The notes beneath the pieces were generated by a model. That model made no database searches, was not told the origin of the DNA, and saw nothing but the letters and a program-made list of their open reading frames with translations. A stretch of 64,000 bases of DNA from Streptomyces kronopolitis (GTDB lineage: Bacteria > Actinomycetota > Actinomycetes > Streptomycetales > Streptomycetaceae): assembly GCF_014646275.1 (NCBI RefSeq), contig NZ_BMND01000014.1:62001-126000 (forward strand), read 5' to 3'. Below are positions 27,109-36,556 of the stretch, in pieces (within the stretch, counting starts at the first letter, position 1; the number at the start of each line of letters is the position of its first letter). The position numbers were made by a program, and so were the translations under genes.

Positions 27109-28773
27109 TCAGCCCCGGGTGAGCTTCTTGTACGTGGCGCGGTGCGGACGGGCCGCGTCCGCGCCGAGGCGCTCGACCTTGTTCTTCTCGTAGGACTCGA
27201 AGTTGCCCTCGAACCAGAACCACTTGGACTCGCCCTCGTACGCCAGGATGTGCGTGGCGACGCGGTCGAGGAACCAGCGGTCGTGGGAGACGACCACGGC
27301 GCAGCCCGGGAACTCCAGGAGCGCGTTCTCCAGCGACGACAGGGTCTCGACGTCGAGGTCGTTGGTCGGCTCGTCGAGGAGCAGCAGGTTGCCGCCCTGC
27401 TTGAGGGTGAGCGCCAGGTTGAGGCGGTTGCGCTCACCACCGGAGAGCACCCCGGCCGGCTTCTGCTGGTCCGGGCCCTTGAAGCCGAACGCGGACACAT
27501 AGGCGCGCGAGGGCATCTCGACCTGGCCGACGTTGATGTAGTCCAGCTCGTCGGAGACCACGGCCCACAGGGTCTTCTTGGGGTCGATGTTCTCGCGGCT
27601 CTGGTCGACGTAGGAGATCTTGACGGTCTCGCCGACCTTGATGTCGCCGGAGTCCGGGGTCTCCAGGCCCTGGAGCATCTTGAACAGCGTGGTCTTGCCG
27701 GCGCCGTTCGGGCCGATGACGCCGACGATGCCGTTGCGGGGCAGGGTGAAGCTCAGGTCGTCGATCAGGACCTTCTCACCGAAGGCCTTGTTGAGCTTGT
27801 CGACCTCGACGACGACGTTGCCCAGGCGCGGGCCCGGCGGGATCTGGATCTCCTCGAAGTCCAGCTTCCGCATCTTGTCGGCCTCGGCGGCCATCTCCTC
27901 GTAACGGGCCAGTCGCGACTTGGACTTGGCCTGCCGCCCCTTGGCGTTGGAGCGGACCCACTCCAGCTCGTCCTTGAGGCGCTTGGCGCGCTTGGCGTCC
28001 TTCTGGCCCTCGACCTTGAGACGGGAAGCCTTCTTGTCGAGGTACGTGGAGTAGTTGCCCTCGTAGGGGTGCAGGCGGCCGCGGTCGACCTCGCAGATCC
28101 ACTCGGCGACGTGGTCGAGGAAGTACCGGTCGTGGGTGACGGCGACGACGGTGCCGGGGTACTTGGCGAGGTGCTGCTCCAGCCACTGCACGGACTCGGC
28201 GTCCAGGTGGTTGGTGGGCTCGTCGAGGAGCAGCAGGTCGGGGGCCTCCAGCAGCAGCTTGCAGAGCGCGACGCGGCGCTTCTCACCACCGGAGAGGTTG
28301 GTGACCGGCCAGTCGCCGGGCGGGCAGCCCAGCGCGTCCATGGCCTGCTCCAGCTGGGTGTCCAGGTCCCACGCGTTGGCGTGGTCGAGGTCCTCCTGGA
28401 GCTTGCCCATCTCCTCCATCAGCGCGTCGGAGTAGTCGGTCGCCATCAGCTCGGCGACCTCGTTGAAGCGGTGGAGCTTGCCCATGGTCTCGGCGGCGCC
28501 GTCCTGCACGTTCTGCAGCACCGTCTTGGACTCGTCCAGCGGCGGCTCCTGCAGGAGCATGCCGACGGTGTAGCCCGGGGAGAGGAACGCGTCGCCGTTG
28601 GACGGCTGCTCAAGGCCGGCCATGATCTTCAGCACCGTGGACTTACCGGCGCCGTTGGGCCCCACGACACCGATCTTTGCGCCGGGCAGGAAGCTCAGCG
28701 TCACGTCATCGAGGATGACCTTGTCGCCGTGCGCCTTGCGCGCCTTGCGCATCGTGTAGATGTACTCAGCCAA
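27109..28773 (-). CDS. ettA: EttA, energy-dependent translational throttle ABC-F protein
   Basis: 554-residue soluble ABC-F ATPase with two nucleotide-binding domains. The first has GPNGAGKSTVLKIM, the signature LSGGEKRRVALCKLLLE and LLLLDEPTNHLD; the second has GPNGAGKTTLFKML, LSGGERNRLNLALTLK and LLLLDEPTNDLD. The lysine- and arginine-rich interdomain linker (about residues 240-305) is present, as is the arm insert in the first domain. EttA binds the ribosomal E site and gates the first peptide bonds according to the ATP/ADP ratio. Start MAEYIYTMRKARKAHGDKV is the usual one. Downstream genes follow within six bases. Confidence 0.95.
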   Translation of the reverse strand: MAEYIYTMRKARKAHGDKVILDDVTLSFLPGAKIGVVGPNGAGKSTVLKIMAGLEQPSNGDAFLSPGYTVGMLLQEPPLDESKTVLQNVQDGAAETMGKLHRFNEVAELMATDYSDALMEEMGKLQEDLDHANAWDLDTQLEQAMDALGCPPGDWPVTNLSGGEKRRVALCKLLLEAPDLLLLDEPTNHLDAESVQWLEQHLAKYPGTVVAVTHDRYFLDHVAEWICEVDRGRLHPYEGNYSTYLDKKASRLKVEGQKDAKRAKRLKDELEWVRSNAKGRQAKSKSRLARYEEMAAEADKMRKLDFEEIQIPPGPRLGNVVVEVDKLNKAFGEKVLIDDLSFTLPRNGIVGVIGPNGAGKTTLFKMLQGLETPDSGDIKVGETVKISYVDQSRENIDPKKTLWAVVSDELDYINVGQVEMPSRAYVSAFGFKGPDQQKPAGVLSGGERNRLNLALTLKQGGNLLLLDEPTNDLDVETLSSLENALLEFPGCAVVVSHDRWFLDRVATHILAYEGESKWFWFEGNFESYEKNKVERLGADAARPHRATYKKLTRG

Positions 28774-29286
28774 GAGAAACCGTCCGGCAGATTGGATCGA
28801 TCAGGGTCTGTGCGGCACCGCCCCGGTCCGTCGTACGCGGTGACCGGGGGAGGGCAGATACACCCCATCTTGCCGTACGCCTGTGCTCTGGCGGAAACGA
28901 GTAGGTCAGAGCGCCCCTGCTCAGCCCCGACCTGGCACGCGCCGGTGACCTCCCGGTCGCGCTCCGTGGGCCCGGCGTTCCACCGGGCGGGCGTGCCCCG
29001 AGGCGGGCGCCGGGGCGGCGGAACGGGCCGTGCCCGCCCTCCGGACGCGGTACGGGGCGAGCCGGCCGTGCCGGGTTCACACCCCTCGGGACCGGCCCCC
29101 GGCCGACGGTGGCGCGCACGCCGAAGGCCCCGGAGCGCTGCTGCGCTCCGGGGCCTTGAGGTACTCGACCGGCTACCGCCCGCTCACCGAGGGGTCACGG
29201 GGCGGTCGCCGACCGCGACCGGGCGCCGGGTCCCACGGAGGCCGGGAATCCGCCTCCGTGTCGCCCGGCGTCACCGGGTGCCGGTG
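28774..29286. other. Gap between ettA and the surface-protein gene
   Basis: About 510 bases with the ettA promoter region (28774 to about 28900, somewhat less GC-rich) and the terminator of the upstream minus-strand gene at 29124-29157. Nothing else was recognised; small frames here are not convincing. Confidence 0.5.
29124..29157 (-). terminator. Terminator of the surface-protein gene
   Basis: Perfect 15-bp stem AAGGCCCCGGAGCGC / GCGCTCCGGGGCCTT with a four-base TGCT loop, about 130 bases after the minus-strand stop at 29287. The A/T ends of the stem give short T-tracts on either strand. Confidence 0.75.
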
Positions 29287-30684
29287 TCACGCGGCGGGGG
29301 TGCCGGCCTTCTTCTTGCGGAGGAAGAACACCGCGCCGCCGCCGACCACGACCAGGAGGACCGCGATGCCCGCGATCATCGGGGTGGCGTTGCTGGAGCC
29401 GGTCTCGGCGAGGTCGCCGCCCTTGTCACCGCCGGTGCTGCCACCGACCGAGGCCGGGCTGGGCTGCGAGGAGGGCTTGCCGCCGCCGCTGCCGGCGGTC
29501 TTGCAGTCCAGGACCCCGGAGAAGGACTTCTTGAAGCCGCCCGCACCCGTGATCGTGATGTTGTAGGGCTGGTCCTCGCCCACCGGAACGGTCACGGTCT
29601 GCGACTTGCCCGGGGCGACCTCGTAGGTCTTGCCGGAGAGCTGGAAGCGGAACGCCTCATCGCCCTTGTTGCTGGCCGTGACGTCCACGCCGCCCTTGGC
29701 GCAGTTCTTCTCGGCGGTGATCGCCGGGATGGCGCCCTGCTTCTTCCAGGAGGCCGAGGCGGCCGCGGAGACCGTGGACTCGCTGGAGCCGGCCAGGATC
29801 TGGGTCTGGCTCTTGGCGTGCTCGCCGATGCCGGTGAAGGCACGGCCGACCGGGACCTTGGTGGCGGCCTGCGCGGTCAGCGAAGTGCTGCCGTCCGCGG
29901 CGCCCTTGGGCACGTCGAAGAACAGCTGGGTGCCGTCGGTGGCGCTGGTGACCGGCTTGCCGTCCTTGCCGACGACCTTGACACCGGCGGGCGCACCGGC
30001 CGCCGGGGCGATCGTGACGCTGTCGGCGTTGGTGTGCACGGTGACCGGGCCGAGCTTGCCGCCGGACTTGCCGGAGACGGCCGGGGGGTCCAGCGTCAGC
30101 GACGCCTTGGGCTCACCGACGTTCTGCGCGCTCTTCTCGAGGTAGTCGGCGAGCTTCTCGGCCGCCGGGTCGACCGCGTCCACCTTGACGTGGTCGGAGA
30201 AGCGCCAGATCGCGACCTGGGTGCCGGCCGCCGCGGTCTTCTCGGTGAGGTTGCCGGCGCCGGCCTTGGAGGCGAGCGCGGCCAGGTCGTTCACCTGGGG
30301 GTACGAGTTCTGCAGGATCCAGCGGATCTTGCCCGCGTCCCCGTTGTTGTGCAGCGACGAGGCACTCCAGGGCACTTCCTGGTACTTCGCCTGCTGCTGC
30401 GTCGGGTTGTGGATGTCGATGCAGTACGTCTGGAGCGTGCCGCCGTTGTCGACCGCCATCTCGAAGAGGCCGGCGCCGACGCGCTGGTCCCCTCCCGGGT
30501 TGTGCACGACCGCCTGGTCAAAGGTCTTCAGTCCGCCGAGCGTGGCGGTGGCACCCCCATGGGCGGGGGTGGTGTCATCCGCCGCGGCAGTGCCAGCGGT
30601 GGCTATCGCACCCGCCGCGACCAGGCCCGAGGCCACGACCGCGGCGGCAAGGCGGGCTGCGCCCCGCCTCTTTATGGAAAGCAT
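29287..30684 (-). CDS. TQXA (thioester) surface protein with LAETG sorting signal
   Basis: 465-residue cell-surface protein. A signal peptide (MLSIKRRGAARLAAAVVASG onward, cleavage near AAA-DD at 36) is followed by a thioester domain: the cysteine in LQTYCIDIHNPTQQQ and the glutamine in AAGTQVAIWRF are the pair that form an internal Cys-Gln thioester in this family, used for covalent attachment to a target. Two beta-sandwich-like repeats come next, then a Ser/Gly/Pro linker, the class E sortase motif LAETG, a hydrophobic helix and a Lys/Arg tail (FFLRKKK). It is therefore wall-anchored. No sortase gene is nearby. ATG 30684 has GAGGGG. Confidence 0.9.
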   Translation of the reverse strand: MLSIKRRGAARLAAAVVASGLVAAGAIATAGTAAADDTTPAHGGATATLGGLKTFDQAVVHNPGGDQRVGAGLFEMAVDNGGTLQTYCIDIHNPTQQQAKYQEVPWSASSLHNNGDAGKIRWILQNSYPQVNDLAALASKAGAGNLTEKTAAAGTQVAIWRFSDHVKVDAVDPAAEKLADYLEKSAQNVGEPKASLTLDPPAVSGKSGGKLGPVTVHTNADSVTIAPAAGAPAGVKVVGKDGKPVTSATDGTQLFFDVPKGAADGSTSLTAQAATKVPVGRAFTGIGEHAKSQTQILAGSSESTVSAAASASWKKQGAIPAITAEKNCAKGGVDVTASNKGDEAFRFQLSGKTYEVAPGKSQTVTVPVGEDQPYNITITGAGGFKKSFSGVLDCKTAGSGGGKPSSQPSPASVGGSTGGDKGGDLAETGSSNATPMIAGIAVLLVVVGGGAVFFLRKKKAGTPAA

Positions 30685-30908
30685 GAAATTCCCCTCTGGG
30701 CGAGGCGGTCGAGTGGGAGAGGAGCCTCGCCGGAAAGATCCAAAGGACTCAGCAGCCGAACACGTCAGCCCCCGTGAGTTCTTGTCGGATCTTATGGAGC
30801 AGGCGCACCAGGGTCCCCAGTAATGGCATCCCATAAGCGATCCGAATCGCAATCGTTACCGACCACAGGCATCCTGACCTGGCATTATCGACAAATCGTC
30901 AGGACTTT

Positions 30909-31628
30909 TCAGGAAACTACTACCTTCTCGGGCGAATCGACGCCGTCCGAGACCGGTGGAACGGAAGCCTCCGGCGGCCCAAGGCCCCCCGGACCATTCA
31001 AACCTGTCGAGGATTCAGATGACGCGGAGGGTTCAGCGGCCTCGGGCGCCTCGGCAGCCGAGTGCCCGGCGGAGGACCTCTCGGCGGCCGCCGGAGTCGT
31101 GTGTCCCCTCCGCCGGCCACCCGCCGCCGACGCCTCTGCAGACGCCTGCCCCTTGGCGGGCAACGCCGCCTCTTGGTCCCGCTGTTGCGGCGGTGGTGGC
31201 GCGGGCTCGGGGGAGGCCGAGGAGGGCGCGGCGGCATCCGTTCCGGTCCGTGCCGGCCGGGTGCCTCTGCGGAACGCGGCGGTGCCACGCGTGAGGTCGT
31301 GGCCGATCGCCACCGCGTCGACCTCCGCCGCGAACCACCGCTGCCCGCCCCGCTCGGGCGACTGCTCCCCTTCCCTCAGCCGCAAGCGCCCCTGGACGAT
31401 GAGGGGTTCCCCCACCGCCACCGACGCCGCGACATTGTCGGCGAGCCCGCGCCACGACCGGACCGTGTAGAAACTCGTCTCGCCGTCGGTCCAGCGCTCC
31501 AGCGCCTTGTCCCACCGCCGGGACGTGGCCGCCAGCCGGAACCTCGCCACCGTCGCGCCCGCCGTCGTCTGCCGGTGCTCCACCGCCGTCGCGGCATTCC
31601 CCACCAGCGTCACCATCGTGTCGTTCAC
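30909..31628 (-). CDS. ssb: Single-stranded DNA-binding protein paralogue
   Basis: 239-residue SSB. The OB fold covers about residues 2-115 (MVTLVGNAATAVEHRQTTAG, VARFRLAATSRRWDK, TSFYTVRSWRGLADNVAASV, GEPLIVQGRLRLRE). The remaining 120 residues are low-complexity Ala/Pro/Ser/Glu/Gln and end VVVS; the acidic tip DDDIPF typical of the replicative SSB is missing. Streptomyces carry a second, developmental SSB (SsbB) that also lacks the tip; this is probably that paralogue, though the tail here is long. GTG 31628 has GGGGAGG; an in-frame ATG four codons later is possible. Confidence 0.85.
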   Translation of the reverse strand: MNDTMVTLVGNAATAVEHRQTTAGATVARFRLAATSRRWDKALERWTDGETSFYTVRSWRGLADNVAASVAVGEPLIVQGRLRLREGEQSPERGGQRWFAAEVDAVAIGHDLTRGTAAFRRGTRPARTGTDAAAPSSASPEPAPPPPQQRDQEAALPAKGQASAEASAAGGRRRGHTTPAAAERSSAGHSAAEAPEAAEPSASSESSTGLNGPGGLGPPEASVPPVSDGVDSPEKVVVS

Positions 31629-31811
31629 GGAACACGCCTCCCCCGTGTCGTGCGCGGTCCCTCGTCCGGTGCCGCGCTGCGTGGATCTCATGCTGCACGG
31701 GTTCGGCGGCCGCCGCGGCGGCGTGTGGACGACCGGCCGCCTGTGGACAACTCGGCCACCCGAAAGGGTCGTCGCGAGGAAGCCATCACAAAGAAGAGGA
31801 AGGGGAAGCCG

Positions 31812-34160
31812 TCACACCCCCGACGCCACCGCGTACTGCTCCCGTACCTCTCGATAGCGCAACAGCTCCGCCGCCACCGGCTCCAGCACCCGGGCCCGGC
31901 CGCACCCCGCCGCCGCCGTCCGCAGCCGCCGCTCCGCGTCCTGCCCGTAACGCCGCGCCGGACCGCGCGCCACCACCCGGCACAGCCAGGTCAGCGCGAG
32001 GCCGCCGAGCGCGCCCAGCACCGAGGGCAACAGCCCGGAGACCCAGTCCGTCCCGTCCCCGAGGCCTGTGACCACCCCCACCAGCCACAGCACACCGACC
32101 ACTTGCAGCGCGGCCAGCAGCCCCTGCAACGAGGCGGCGACCGTCCACCACCGCGGCTTCACGGCGGGCCCGCCCCGCAGCGACTCCTCGGCCTCCGCCG
32201 CGGCCTTGTCCAGTACTTCGGGCAGTCCGTGCGCGCCCCGGTCCGCCGCCTCCCGCACCGCCTGGGCCCAGGGCGCCGGCAATCCGTGCGCCGCCTCACC
32301 GGCCACCGCCCGTACGGCGTGCTCCACCACGGGCCGCGCCGCCGCCCGGCCGTCCACCGCCGGCTCCCCCGCGCCACCGGCCGTGCCCTGCTGCCCCGTG
32401 AGGCCCTGCCGCACGACGCCCCGCCCGGGAGCGGTCCGCCCGGAGGCGGCCCTCCCGGTACCCGTCCGCACGGCCCCCGTTCCCGTCTCGCCGCATCCCC
32501 CGCAGGTCTGCCCCCCGCCAACCCGCCCGCCGCCCGGCTTTCCGCGCCGCCGGGGCGCCCCCACTCCGGCCGTCGCCCCCCGGGGAGCCCCCACATCCGT
32601 CGTCGCCACCCCGGAGGCCGGCTTCACCCACCGGCTCCCCCGCCCTCCCCGCCCGCGCCGCAGCCGCAGCCGCGCCCACGGTGTCCCGCACGCGCGCTCC
32701 GCCTGCCGCAGCCAATCGCGTTCCGCCGCCCGCCCGGTGGCCACCGCTCCCACCGCCTCGGCCAGCCGGTCGTCGAACTCCGCCCGCGCCTGCTCGGTCA
32801 GCCCGACCGGGCTCTGCGCCACATACACCGACCGCAGCCGCTCGGCCGCCGCGTCCACATCCGCCGCCAGCCGCCGGTCCGCCGCCCCCTGCTCCGCGAC
32901 GAACTGGCCCAGCGCCTCCCTCAGTTCCCCCACGCCCTGGCCGGTCGCGGCGGACAGCGCGAGCACCGCCGCCCCGGGCTCCCCGTGCTCGCCGAGCGCC
33001 AGCCCGTCCTCGTCCAGCAGCCGGCGCAGATCGTCCACCACCTGGTCGGCGGCGTCCCCCGGCAGCCGGTCCACCTGGTTGAGGACGACGAACATGACCT
33101 CGGCGTAGCCCGCCAACGGCCGCAGATACCGCTCGTGCAGCACCGCGTCGGCGTACTTCTCCGGGTCCACCACCCAGATCACCGCGTCCACCAGCTCCAG
33201 CATCCGGTCCACCTGGGCGCGGTGCTCGGTGGCCGAGGAGTCGTGGTCGGGCAGGTCGATCAGGATCAGCCCGCTCAGCTCGGAGGTGCCGTCCGCCGGG
33301 GCGTGCCGACGGTGCATGGGCACGCCCAGGCGGTCCAGCAGTCCTTCCGACCCCGGCCGGGTGCCCGGCCAGACACAGGCCACCGGCTCCGCGGTGGTCG
33401 GCCGCCGCGGCCCCACCTGCGAACGATTCGCCCCGGCCAGCGCGTTGAACAGCGACGACTTGCCGCTGCCGGTCGCCCCCGCGAGGGCGACGACGGTGTG
33501 CTCACCGGACAGCCGGTAGCGCGCGTCCGCGGTCTCCAGCACCCGCCCCGCCCCCTCCAGCGTCCGCCCGTCCAGGCGGCTGCGGGACAGCGCGATCAGC
33601 TCCCGCAGTGCGTCCAGCCGCCCGCGCAGCCCGCCCCCCGCGGCCCGCCGCCCGCCGTCGGGCACCCACCGGTACCCGCTCCCGTCCGCACGCGACGGCA
33701 CGGGGACCCGTCCGCCACCCGCCTCTCCACCACGGACCGCACCCCCCGCCCGTACACCCGCCCGTCCCTGCGCCGCGACAGACCGATCACCGGAGGACGA
33801 AGCCACACCCGCCGCCACCGCCGACTCCACCCGCGCCGCGCTCACACCGTCCCGCCCGCCGGGCCGCGGCACCCCGCCACCCCGTGCCCGCCGCGCGATC
33901 AGCCCGTCATCCCACACCCCACCGGCCCCGGCACCTCCCCCGGCCTCCGCCGACTCGGCCTGCTCCACGGGCTCCACGGGCCCCACGTGCTCCTCGGACG
34001 CCACCACTCCCGCCCTCTCCCCGGACGCCACCGTCCCCTCCGCGAGCACCTCACCCACCTCACCCACCACAGCCGCCGACTTCCGTCCGCTCTCCCCCGC
34101 CCCCGCCTCCCGCTCGTGCTCCGCGGCCTCCCCGGATCCCGTCACCTCGGACACCGTCAC
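31812..34160 (-). CDS. Dynamin-like/YfjP-type GTPase with membrane anchor (second of pair)
   Basis: 782-residue GTPase. A disordered, charged N-terminal region (about 1-195) precedes the G domain: G1 ALAGATGSGKSSLFNALAG, a conserved threonine in RRPTTAEPV, G3 LILIDLPDHDS and G4 VVLNQVDRLPGD. A middle region with an Arg/Gly-rich insert follows. A hydrophobic pair of helices near residues 690-745 (LQGLLAALQVVGVLWLVGVV) anchors it in the membrane. Function in the cell is not established for this type; membrane remodelling or cell envelope work is likely. Its ATG overlaps the stop of the companion GTPase, so they may act as a heteromeric pair. Confidence 0.83.
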   Translation of the reverse strand: MTVSEVTGSGEAAEHEREAGAGESGRKSAAVVGEVGEVLAEGTVASGERAGVVASEEHVGPVEPVEQAESAEAGGGAGAGGVWDDGLIARRARGGGVPRPGGRDGVSAARVESAVAAGVASSSGDRSVAAQGRAGVRAGGAVRGGEAGGGRVPVPSRADGSGYRWVPDGGRRAAGGGLRGRLDALRELIALSRSRLDGRTLEGAGRVLETADARYRLSGEHTVVALAGATGSGKSSLFNALAGANRSQVGPRRPTTAEPVACVWPGTRPGSEGLLDRLGVPMHRRHAPADGTSELSGLILIDLPDHDSSATEHRAQVDRMLELVDAVIWVVDPEKYADAVLHERYLRPLAGYAEVMFVVLNQVDRLPGDAADQVVDDLRRLLDEDGLALGEHGEPGAAVLALSAATGQGVGELREALGQFVAEQGAADRRLAADVDAAAERLRSVYVAQSPVGLTEQARAEFDDRLAEAVGAVATGRAAERDWLRQAERACGTPWARLRLRRGRGGRGSRWVKPASGVATTDVGAPRGATAGVGAPRRRGKPGGGRVGGGQTCGGCGETGTGAVRTGTGRAASGRTAPGRGVVRQGLTGQQGTAGGAGEPAVDGRAAARPVVEHAVRAVAGEAAHGLPAPWAQAVREAADRGAHGLPEVLDKAAAEAEESLRGGPAVKPRWWTVAASLQGLLAALQVVGVLWLVGVVTGLGDGTDWVSGLLPSVLGALGGLALTWLCRVVARGPARRYGQDAERRLRTAAAGCGRARVLEPVAAELLRYREVREQYAVASGV

Positions 34161-36175
34161 CCCGACACCCCCTCCTTCCCCATCGCCATCTCCCTGGCCA
34201 TCGCCGTCTCCTCTTCTCTGCGCCGCTCGTCTCTCCGCTGCTCCCGCTGTTTCTCCCGCTGCACCACGGACAGCGCGGCGATCAGCTCCGCCTGCTGGTC
34301 CAGGGGCACCGTCAGCTGATCCAGCGGAGCCAGCCGCCGCTCCCGCTCGCCGTGCAGGGCGCGCTCCAGATACGTGGCCAGCAGCCGGCTGCCCCGGTCG
34401 CAGAGCCGCAGCGCGCTCTGGGCCCCCAGGAGGTCGGCGAGGTTCTCGCCCGCCGTACGGGCGCGGCGGCCGCCGAGCAGGGCGGTGGCCAGCAGCGCCG
34501 CCGACTCCTCCGGCTCCACGGACCCCGTGCGCTCGCCGGCCTGCCCGGCCCGGGCCTCGCGCGTCTCCTCCTCGGCCAGCTCCTCCAGGCAGCGCCGCCA
34601 GCGCCGGACGATCACGCCGAGCCGTTCGCCGGCGCCGGCCGCGCCCGCGGCCGTCGTCAGCGCGACCTCGGACGCCGCGGCATCGCGCCGCCAGGCGTCC
34701 GCCGACCGCTCATCGGCCTCCTCCACGGCGCAGGTCAGCAGCGAGGTGAGGCCGTGGGTCAGGGCGTCGAGCAGTTCGTCCGACCGGCCGTCGAGGCCGT
34801 GGTCACGCCAGTGGGCGCGGGCGTCCCCGGACAGCACCTCCCCCGCCGCGACCTCCTTGCGTACCCGCTCCGCGGCCCGCTCGTACGCCTCCTCGACCCG
34901 GCCGGCCAGCCGCAGCGCCGCGGCGTGCTGGGCGGCGGCGGCCCCGGCCAGCGCGGGCAGCCGGCTGCGCATCGAGGCGATCACCCCGGTGGCGGTACGT
35001 TCCGCGGCGGCCATACGGGCGGCGGGGTCCTGGGCGTGCCGCTCCAGCCAGTCCCGCAGCGCCGCGACGGCCGTGGCGGGCAGCAGCCCGCGCCCGCCGC
35101 CGGCCGACTCGGGCAGCTCGGGGATGGTGAACCGCGGGACATGGCCGAGGCCGGCCCGCTGGAGCAGCTCCGCATACCGCCCGGAGATGTCGGTGGCGAT
35201 CTGGTGCGGCACCCGGTCCAGCACGGTCACCAGGGTGACGTCGTACTCCTTGGCCGTCCGCAGGAGGTGCCAGGGAACCGCGTCCGCGTACCGGGCGGCC
35301 GTGGTGACCAGCACCCAGACGTCCGCCGCACAGATCAGCTCGGCGGCCAGTTCCCGGTTCCGCGCGACCAGCGAGTCGATGTCCGGGGCGTCCAGCAGCG
35401 CCAGACCGCTGGGCAACGCGGGCTCCGTCTCGATCCGCACCGTGAGCATCCCCGAGTCGACGGCCCCGCCCACCCCGCCGTACACCTCGTACCCCTCACG
35501 CGCACCGCCCCCGAACGCCTCACCCGCTTCTCTTCCCTCACCCCCCACACCTCTCCCCCGCTCACCACGCCCCCCACTTGCCGATTCCGCCCCCTCTCGC
35601 TCACCGTCATGCAGCTCCTGAGCCATGGCCATGCGGCCCGCCTGAGCGCCACGCCCCCCATGAACACCACCAGCACCCTGCGCGCCGGCTGCCCCACGCC
35701 CACCGCCGGCCGTCACTCCCCCCACACCCCGGACCCCGAACTCCCCCCGGCCCAGGCCCGCGCCCGCCGCGTACTCCTCCGCGCCGTCGTCCTGCTCGGG
35801 CACCCACATCCGTGCGAGCTGCGGCAGAACGCGCGGCCCGGCGAACCACCGGAGGTCGTCGGGATGGCAGACCAGCACCGGCGTACGCGTCGTCGGCCGC
35901 AGCACCCCCGCCTCCGACACCCGCCGCCCCACCAGCGAATTCACCAGCGTGGACTTGCCCGCCCCGGTCGATCCGCCGATCACCGCGAGCAGCGGCGCCT
36001 GCGGGGAGCGCAGGCGCGGAATCACGTAGTCGTCGAGCTGGGCGAGCAGCTCGGCCCGGTTGCGCCGGGCACGGGCGGCCCCCCGTAGTGGCAGTGGAAA
36101 GCGTGCGGCGTCGACGCGGTCGCGCAGAACGGACAGTGCGTCGATCAGCCGGGGTCGTACGTCCAAGGTCGCCAC
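34157..36175 (-). CDS. Dynamin-like/YfjP-type GTPase (first of pair)
   Basis: 672-residue GTPase. G1 is VIGGSTGAGKSTLVNSLVG near residues 65-83, followed by LRPTTRTPVLVCHP (G2), LLDAPDIDSLVARN (G3) and VTVLDRVPHQ (G4-like, lacking the standard NKxD). Between G2 and G3 there is a long Gly/Arg-rich low-complexity insert of about 100 residues. Helical C-terminal part with many arginines; no clear transmembrane helix, so it may rely on its partner for membrane contact. The start is uncertain: GTG 36175 gives VATLDVRPRLIDALS and no strong ribosome site; the open frame continues to 36334. Confidence 0.8.
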   Translation of the reverse strand: MATLDVRPRLIDALSVLRDRVDAARFPLPLRGAARARRNRAELLAQLDDYVIPRLRSPQAPLLAVIGGSTGAGKSTLVNSLVGRRVSEAGVLRPTTRTPVLVCHPDDLRWFAGPRVLPQLARMWVPEQDDGAEEYAAGAGLGRGEFGVRGVGGVTAGGGRGAAGAQGAGGVHGGRGAQAGRMAMAQELHDGEREGAESASGGRGERGRGVGGEGREAGEAFGGGAREGYEVYGGVGGAVDSGMLTVRIETEPALPSGLALLDAPDIDSLVARNRELAAELICAADVWVLVTTAARYADAVPWHLLRTAKEYDVTLVTVLDRVPHQIATDISGRYAELLQRAGLGHVPRFTIPELPESAGGGRGLLPATAVAALRDWLERHAQDPAARMAAAERTATGVIASMRSRLPALAGAAAAQHAAALRLAGRVEEAYERAAERVRKEVAAGEVLSGDARAHWRDHGLDGRSDELLDALTHGLTSLLTCAVEEADERSADAWRRDAAASEVALTTAAGAAGAGERLGVIVRRWRRCLEELAEEETREARAGQAGERTGSVEPEESAALLATALLGGRRARTAGENLADLLGAQSALRLCDRGSRLLATYLERALHGERERRLAPLDQLTVPLDQQAELIAALSVVQREKQREQRRDERRREEETAMAREMAMGKEGVSG

Positions 36176-36477
36176 ATGTGCAGAATGCCCAATTTCGTTG
36201 GGTTTTTGAAGCGTATAACCCCTCGTGCGCGCCGCAAGAATGTGCACAGAACGGGATGAGTGGCACATGAGGCGCCCGCGACGCGCGCGACGCAGGCATA
36301 ACGAGTGCACAACACCCGCAGCGCGGGGCGTCAAAAGCGATGCAGGATTCGTACCTGCCTGCGATTATCGGGACCGCTTCACCGAACCTCCACAACGTGC
36401 CACGGAGGTGAAGCAACCGGGACGAGGCACCCGGACCTCTATCCTTGACCGCGGTCCGTGATCCACGTCCACACCCG
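36176..36477. other. Divergent gap between GTPase gene and tRNA gene
   Basis: Roughly 300 bases with a lower GC patch around 36180-36225, which should hold the GTPase promoter on the minus strand. CCCAA/TTGGG around TTTCG (about 36188-36203) is a small hairpin. No confident promoter hexamers for the tRNA gene were found. Confidence 0.45.
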
Positions 36478-36550
36478 GCCCCCGTAGCTCAGTGGATAGA
36501 GCAGGTGCCTTCTAAGCACTTGGCCGCAGGTTCGAGTCCTGCCGGGGGCG
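36478..36550 (+). tRNA. tRNA-Arg (anticodon TCT)
   Basis: 73-base cloverleaf. Acceptor GCCCCCG pairs with CGGGGGC plus discriminator G. The D arm is GCTC/GAGC, the anticodon stem GGTGC/GCACT with loop CTTCTAA gives anticodon TCT, and the T arm is GCAGG TTCGAGT CCTGC. The tRNA reads AGA and perhaps AGG, both rare in high-GC actinomycetes. CCA is not encoded. Confidence 0.95.
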
Positions 36551-36556
36551 CACCGC

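Noticed and set aside
27142..30777. A 1,211-codon open frame on the plus strand
   Set aside because: Antisense to ettA and the surface-protein gene, both clearly recognised.
36188..36203. CCCAA/TTGGG hairpin followed by Ts
   Set aside because: Only five base pairs and no gene upstream on that strand; not a convincing terminator.
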